From Spiroplasma citri (lineage in GTDB: Bacteria; Bacillota_I; Bacilli_A; Mycoplasmatales; Mycoplasmataceae), in NCBI RefSeq assembly GCF_001886855.1, contig NZ_CP013197.1:1240001-1304000 (forward strand): 64,000 nt of DNA. Reading direction: 5' to 3'. Positions within the stretch are counted from its first letter, which is position 1, and every line of letters begins with the position of its first letter. The translations under genes were made by a program, and so were the position numbers. Below, one piece after another: positions 61,843 through 64,000 of this stretch. Below the pieces are notes generated by a model. It searched no databases. It was given only the letters and a program-made list of their open reading frames with translations, and was not told where the DNA came from.

Positions 61843-62078
61843 TGATTAAATTAGTTTTATTGGTGGCGGCGATTGCGATATTTGGAACTGGTTTTATTAC
61901 TGTTATTATTAATCAATTTACATCAGCAAAAAATATTATTATGGATTTATATAATTCTGATACTTGGTTGATTTGATTATTTGGTAGAATGGCAGTTTTG
62001 TTTAGTCATCCGTTAATGTTAACAATATCGAGTTTATATATTGTTGGGTTTATTGTTTCAAAAACATTGTATAGTTAG
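61842..62078 (+). CDS. Plectrovirus coat-like protein (78 aa)
   Basis: ATG overlaps the previous stop by one base. [25 protein letters not shown] is signal-like; then a short polar part and a second span ([23 protein letters not shown]). Length and layout resemble small inovirus coat proteins, but it may equally be a minor membrane protein. Intact. Confidence 0.5.
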
Positions 62079-62089
62079 GAGTTGAGTTT

Positions 62090-62922
62090 ATGAAAAAATC
62101 GTTATCTTTATTTGCCATATTTATTTTAACTTTTTTGGGTTTGGTTATTCCCCATTTATTACTTTAACGGCGTTTAGACCCTTAAATGAGGAGCAATATA
62201 CGCTTAAACAAGAAAGTAGTACTGGTAAAGGTATTAATGAAACTGATTTTATTAATACAATGTTTTTACGCAGTAGTTTTTTTGAAAATTGATCGGAGAC
62301 AAATTATTTTATTAATCCAACTTTAAAAACATCAAAAAATTTATTGTTTAATGATAAATGGTATTTAGATTTTTTACAAGATAGTTATTCAACCGGAGTT
62401 GTTTATGATAAACCTGGTGAAATATTTTTGAATTATTATCGACAATGACATAGTTTAAAAAATAAGTATATGGTTGAAAAATTTTATGATGTTAAAAAGG
62501 AGAATTTTTTGGATGATTTAACTGATTTTATTTATGCTTTTGCTGTAAAATATAAGATGTTTGATGTATCGAAAGAAATTGTGGAAAATGTTGACCGTTA
62601 TAAAGAAAATCATTATCCAAGAGTTAAGTTAAACCAAGATAATTGAAAATTAATTGATAGTTCTTTAAATAATATACAAAAAGAATTTGAAAAATATAAT
62701 GATAAATGATATTTTATTATTTGAAAAAGAGGAAATAGTTCACATTGAATATGACAATCAATGTTTTTTAAATATGATGAGTCTGCTCCTAGAATGACAG
62801 GCGCTTGACTTTCTTCTATAAAATCAATTTATCGTTGAGATAATACAAATAAACCTAAAAAAATAGAATTTAATGAAAGTACTGGTGAAATTACTGACTG
62901 AAAAGAACAAAAAAGGAACTAA
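62090..62922 (+). pseudogene. Plectrovirus adsorption-like secreted protein, frameshifted
   Basis: AGGAG upstream; MKKSLSLFAIFILTFLGLVIP is a signal peptide. One base is missing in the C-run at about 62145, after which the frame reads FITLTAFRPLNEEQYTLKQESSTGKG... for 250 codons to ITDWKEQKRN, stop 62920. The mature protein is rich in Trp/Tyr and Asn with few hydrophobic runs, as for a virion-tip or adsorption protein. Ends in a terminator. Confidence 0.55.
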
Positions 62923-62941
62923 ATAACAGTTCCTTTTTTAT
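62913..62941. terminator. Terminator between convergent plectrovirus genes
   Basis: Stem AAGGAACT / AGTTCCTT, T-run on plus; overlaps both stop codons. Confidence 0.75.
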
Positions 62942-64000
62942 ATTAATCGCACAAATTTCATAAAAATAATTAATAAAAAGATATTTGTTATTGTACTATA
63001 CAATGCGGGATTAAATTTTCATACTTCAAATATTTGACTAAAAAAACTATATACTGTTTCAAAAACCTTACCAACACCACTCGCTAACTCATTAACTTGT
63101 TTAACACCAGGAATAGTATTGACAATTCAAATCACCGCATTTTTAATATGAGCACCAAAATCTCATCAACCCTCTGGCGTTACATATTGCACTTGTCATC
63201 ATTGTTTATCGGGAAACAACCCACCATTATTAACCTCTTGTCAGTTATAAATTCCAAAATTAAAATCATAATATCGGTACATATCATTCCCTTTTTGTGC
63301 TTGCAATTCAAAAACATTATAACCGATTTTTTGTTCTTCAATTTTTTTATATTGCAAACCATATTTATTTTGTAAATCACCGCCAAAAACATAACCCGAA
63401 TTTGACTTAATATTATAATTATTAGCAACCGAAAAATCATAATTAAAAACACTACCATAATTATTAATCGTATAAAACCGATTTTTAAATGCTGAATATA
63501 ATTTAATATCTAACTGTTTATATTTATCTGAAAAATAAAAATATCGTGGGTAAATTTTAAAACCATTTTTTACTAATAAACCATATTTTTTATTATAACC
63601 TTGAACATAAGTATTATTCTCTAAATCAAAAATCGTACGTAAATAATTAGTATAAAATTTCTGTGAAATCTTAAACATACTATTTAATAATTTATCAAAT
63701 TGTAATTTATCGTTAATATTTTCACTCAACAAAATATTATTAAAATTTTGTAATTTCAAAGCAAAAAAGTTAACTAAAACAGTATCATACTGTAAATTAT
63801 TAATATATCCATTTTCAATAAACGAACTACGATTTTGAAACACTGGCACCAAAGCACTTGCAAAAAACGACTGTAAAAACTTAGATAAATCAAACTGACC
63901 GCTAAACTGTTGATAATATTTTAAATCTTTACTATTTAATGATGCATAAATTGAACCATTAAAATTAAAAACCTCACCCATTCCCATTCGCATAAAACTA
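62938..64000 (-). CDS. Plectrovirus-associated membrane-anchored protein, 5' end outside window
   Basis: At least 354 codons open on minus (TGA as Trp), entering from beyond 64000. The visible part is an extracellular-type, Asn/Tyr-rich domain (SFFASALVPVFQNRSSFIENGYINNLQYDTV...YPRYFYFSDKYKQLDIKLYSAFKNRFY), a Trp-rich segment (LFPDKQWWQVQYVTPEGWWDFGAHI) and C-terminal hydrophobic regions ending LYSTITNIFLLIIFMKFVRLI. It is the only visible gene on minus in the insertion, convergent with the adsorption-like gene. Function unknown; a virion-tip or surface protein is plausible. Confidence 0.55.

Larger units (their letters stand above)
57236..64000 (+). mobile_element. SpV1-like plectrovirus insertion
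   Basis: From 57236 to beyond the window end. It contains a small-protein gene, a hairpin-rich noncoding block, Zn-ribbon genes, an iteron-like region, a run of small membrane proteins, a Zot-like ATPase, a coat-like protein and an adsorption-like protein, all on plus, plus a convergent membrane-anchored protein. This gene set is that of the filamentous ssDNA Spiroplasma plectroviruses. At least three of its genes are broken (ATPase, adsorption-like protein, Zn-ribbon), so this copy is probably not infectious. Confidence 0.8.

Noticed and set aside
63097-63375. Plus-strand ORF in the last kilobase
   Set aside because: Antisense to the long Trp-rich minus-strand protein, which has consistent composition and a membrane anchor.

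Overview
The window reads as the chromosome of a Spiroplasma, most likely of the S. citri group. TGA is read as tryptophan throughout: nearly every conserved gene is continuous only if TGA is sense. The DNA is very AT-rich, small lipoproteins with MK(R/K) signal peptides and a Cys lipobox are frequent, and the window carries SpV1-like plectrovirus DNA, which is characteristic of these plant- and insect-associated mollicutes. The frameshifts and stops listed below cluster in accessory genes. The housekeeping genes between them are intact, so the damage looks like genuine decay rather than base-calling error.

Layout. 1-93: start of a hypoxanthine phosphoribosyltransferase gene (minus). 224-840: a truncated minus-strand gene. 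842-12292: a tailed-phage (HK97-type) prophage with the order portal end, prohead protease, capsid, head-tail connectors, tail tube, tail chaperones, tape measure, distal tail, tail tip, a Panacea-type toxin-antitoxin-like pair, baseplate or fibre protein, and holin-like proteins; almost every gene is frameshifted. 12287-17058: lipoprotein genes and an ISLre2 element. 17182-25747: enolase, trpS, an aldo/keto reductase, rmuC, a lipoprotein, a membrane protein and a PAP2 phosphatase. 25840-36081: ackA-pta, then an operon read leftward (ezrA, thiI, a small membrane protein, dnaE, cutC), then rpsD. 36129-42050: a decay zone with a broken HNH-like gene, an internally deleted ISLre2 copy, a broken adenine methyltransferase, SpV1 fragments and a nagA-nagB locus split by an inversion. 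42849-43834: ten tRNA genes. 43925-52973: fakA, asp23, a lineage-specific gene, rpmB, tRNA-Leu, and the cluster rlmN-prpC-prkC-rsgA-rpe-thiN. 53086-56625: a PTS EIIBC sugar transporter facing an RpiR/MurR-type regulator. 56640-57235: an IS3-family remnant. 57236-64000: a large SpV1-like plectrovirus insertion that runs off the window.

How it fits together. The core genes describe a fermentative, wall-less bacterium: sugar uptake by PTS, glycolysis (enolase), ATP from acetyl-CoA by Pta and AckA, and Ser/Thr kinase and phosphatase signalling linked to ribosome assembly (RsgA, RlmN). GlcNAc-6-P catabolism (NagA/NagB) has been destroyed by phage DNA and an inversion. The most informative accessory signals are the decayed tailed prophage with a preserved slippery heptamer, the nagA/SpV1 inversion that can be undone to the codon, and a 500-base, hairpin-rich noncoding block at the left of the plectrovirus insertion.
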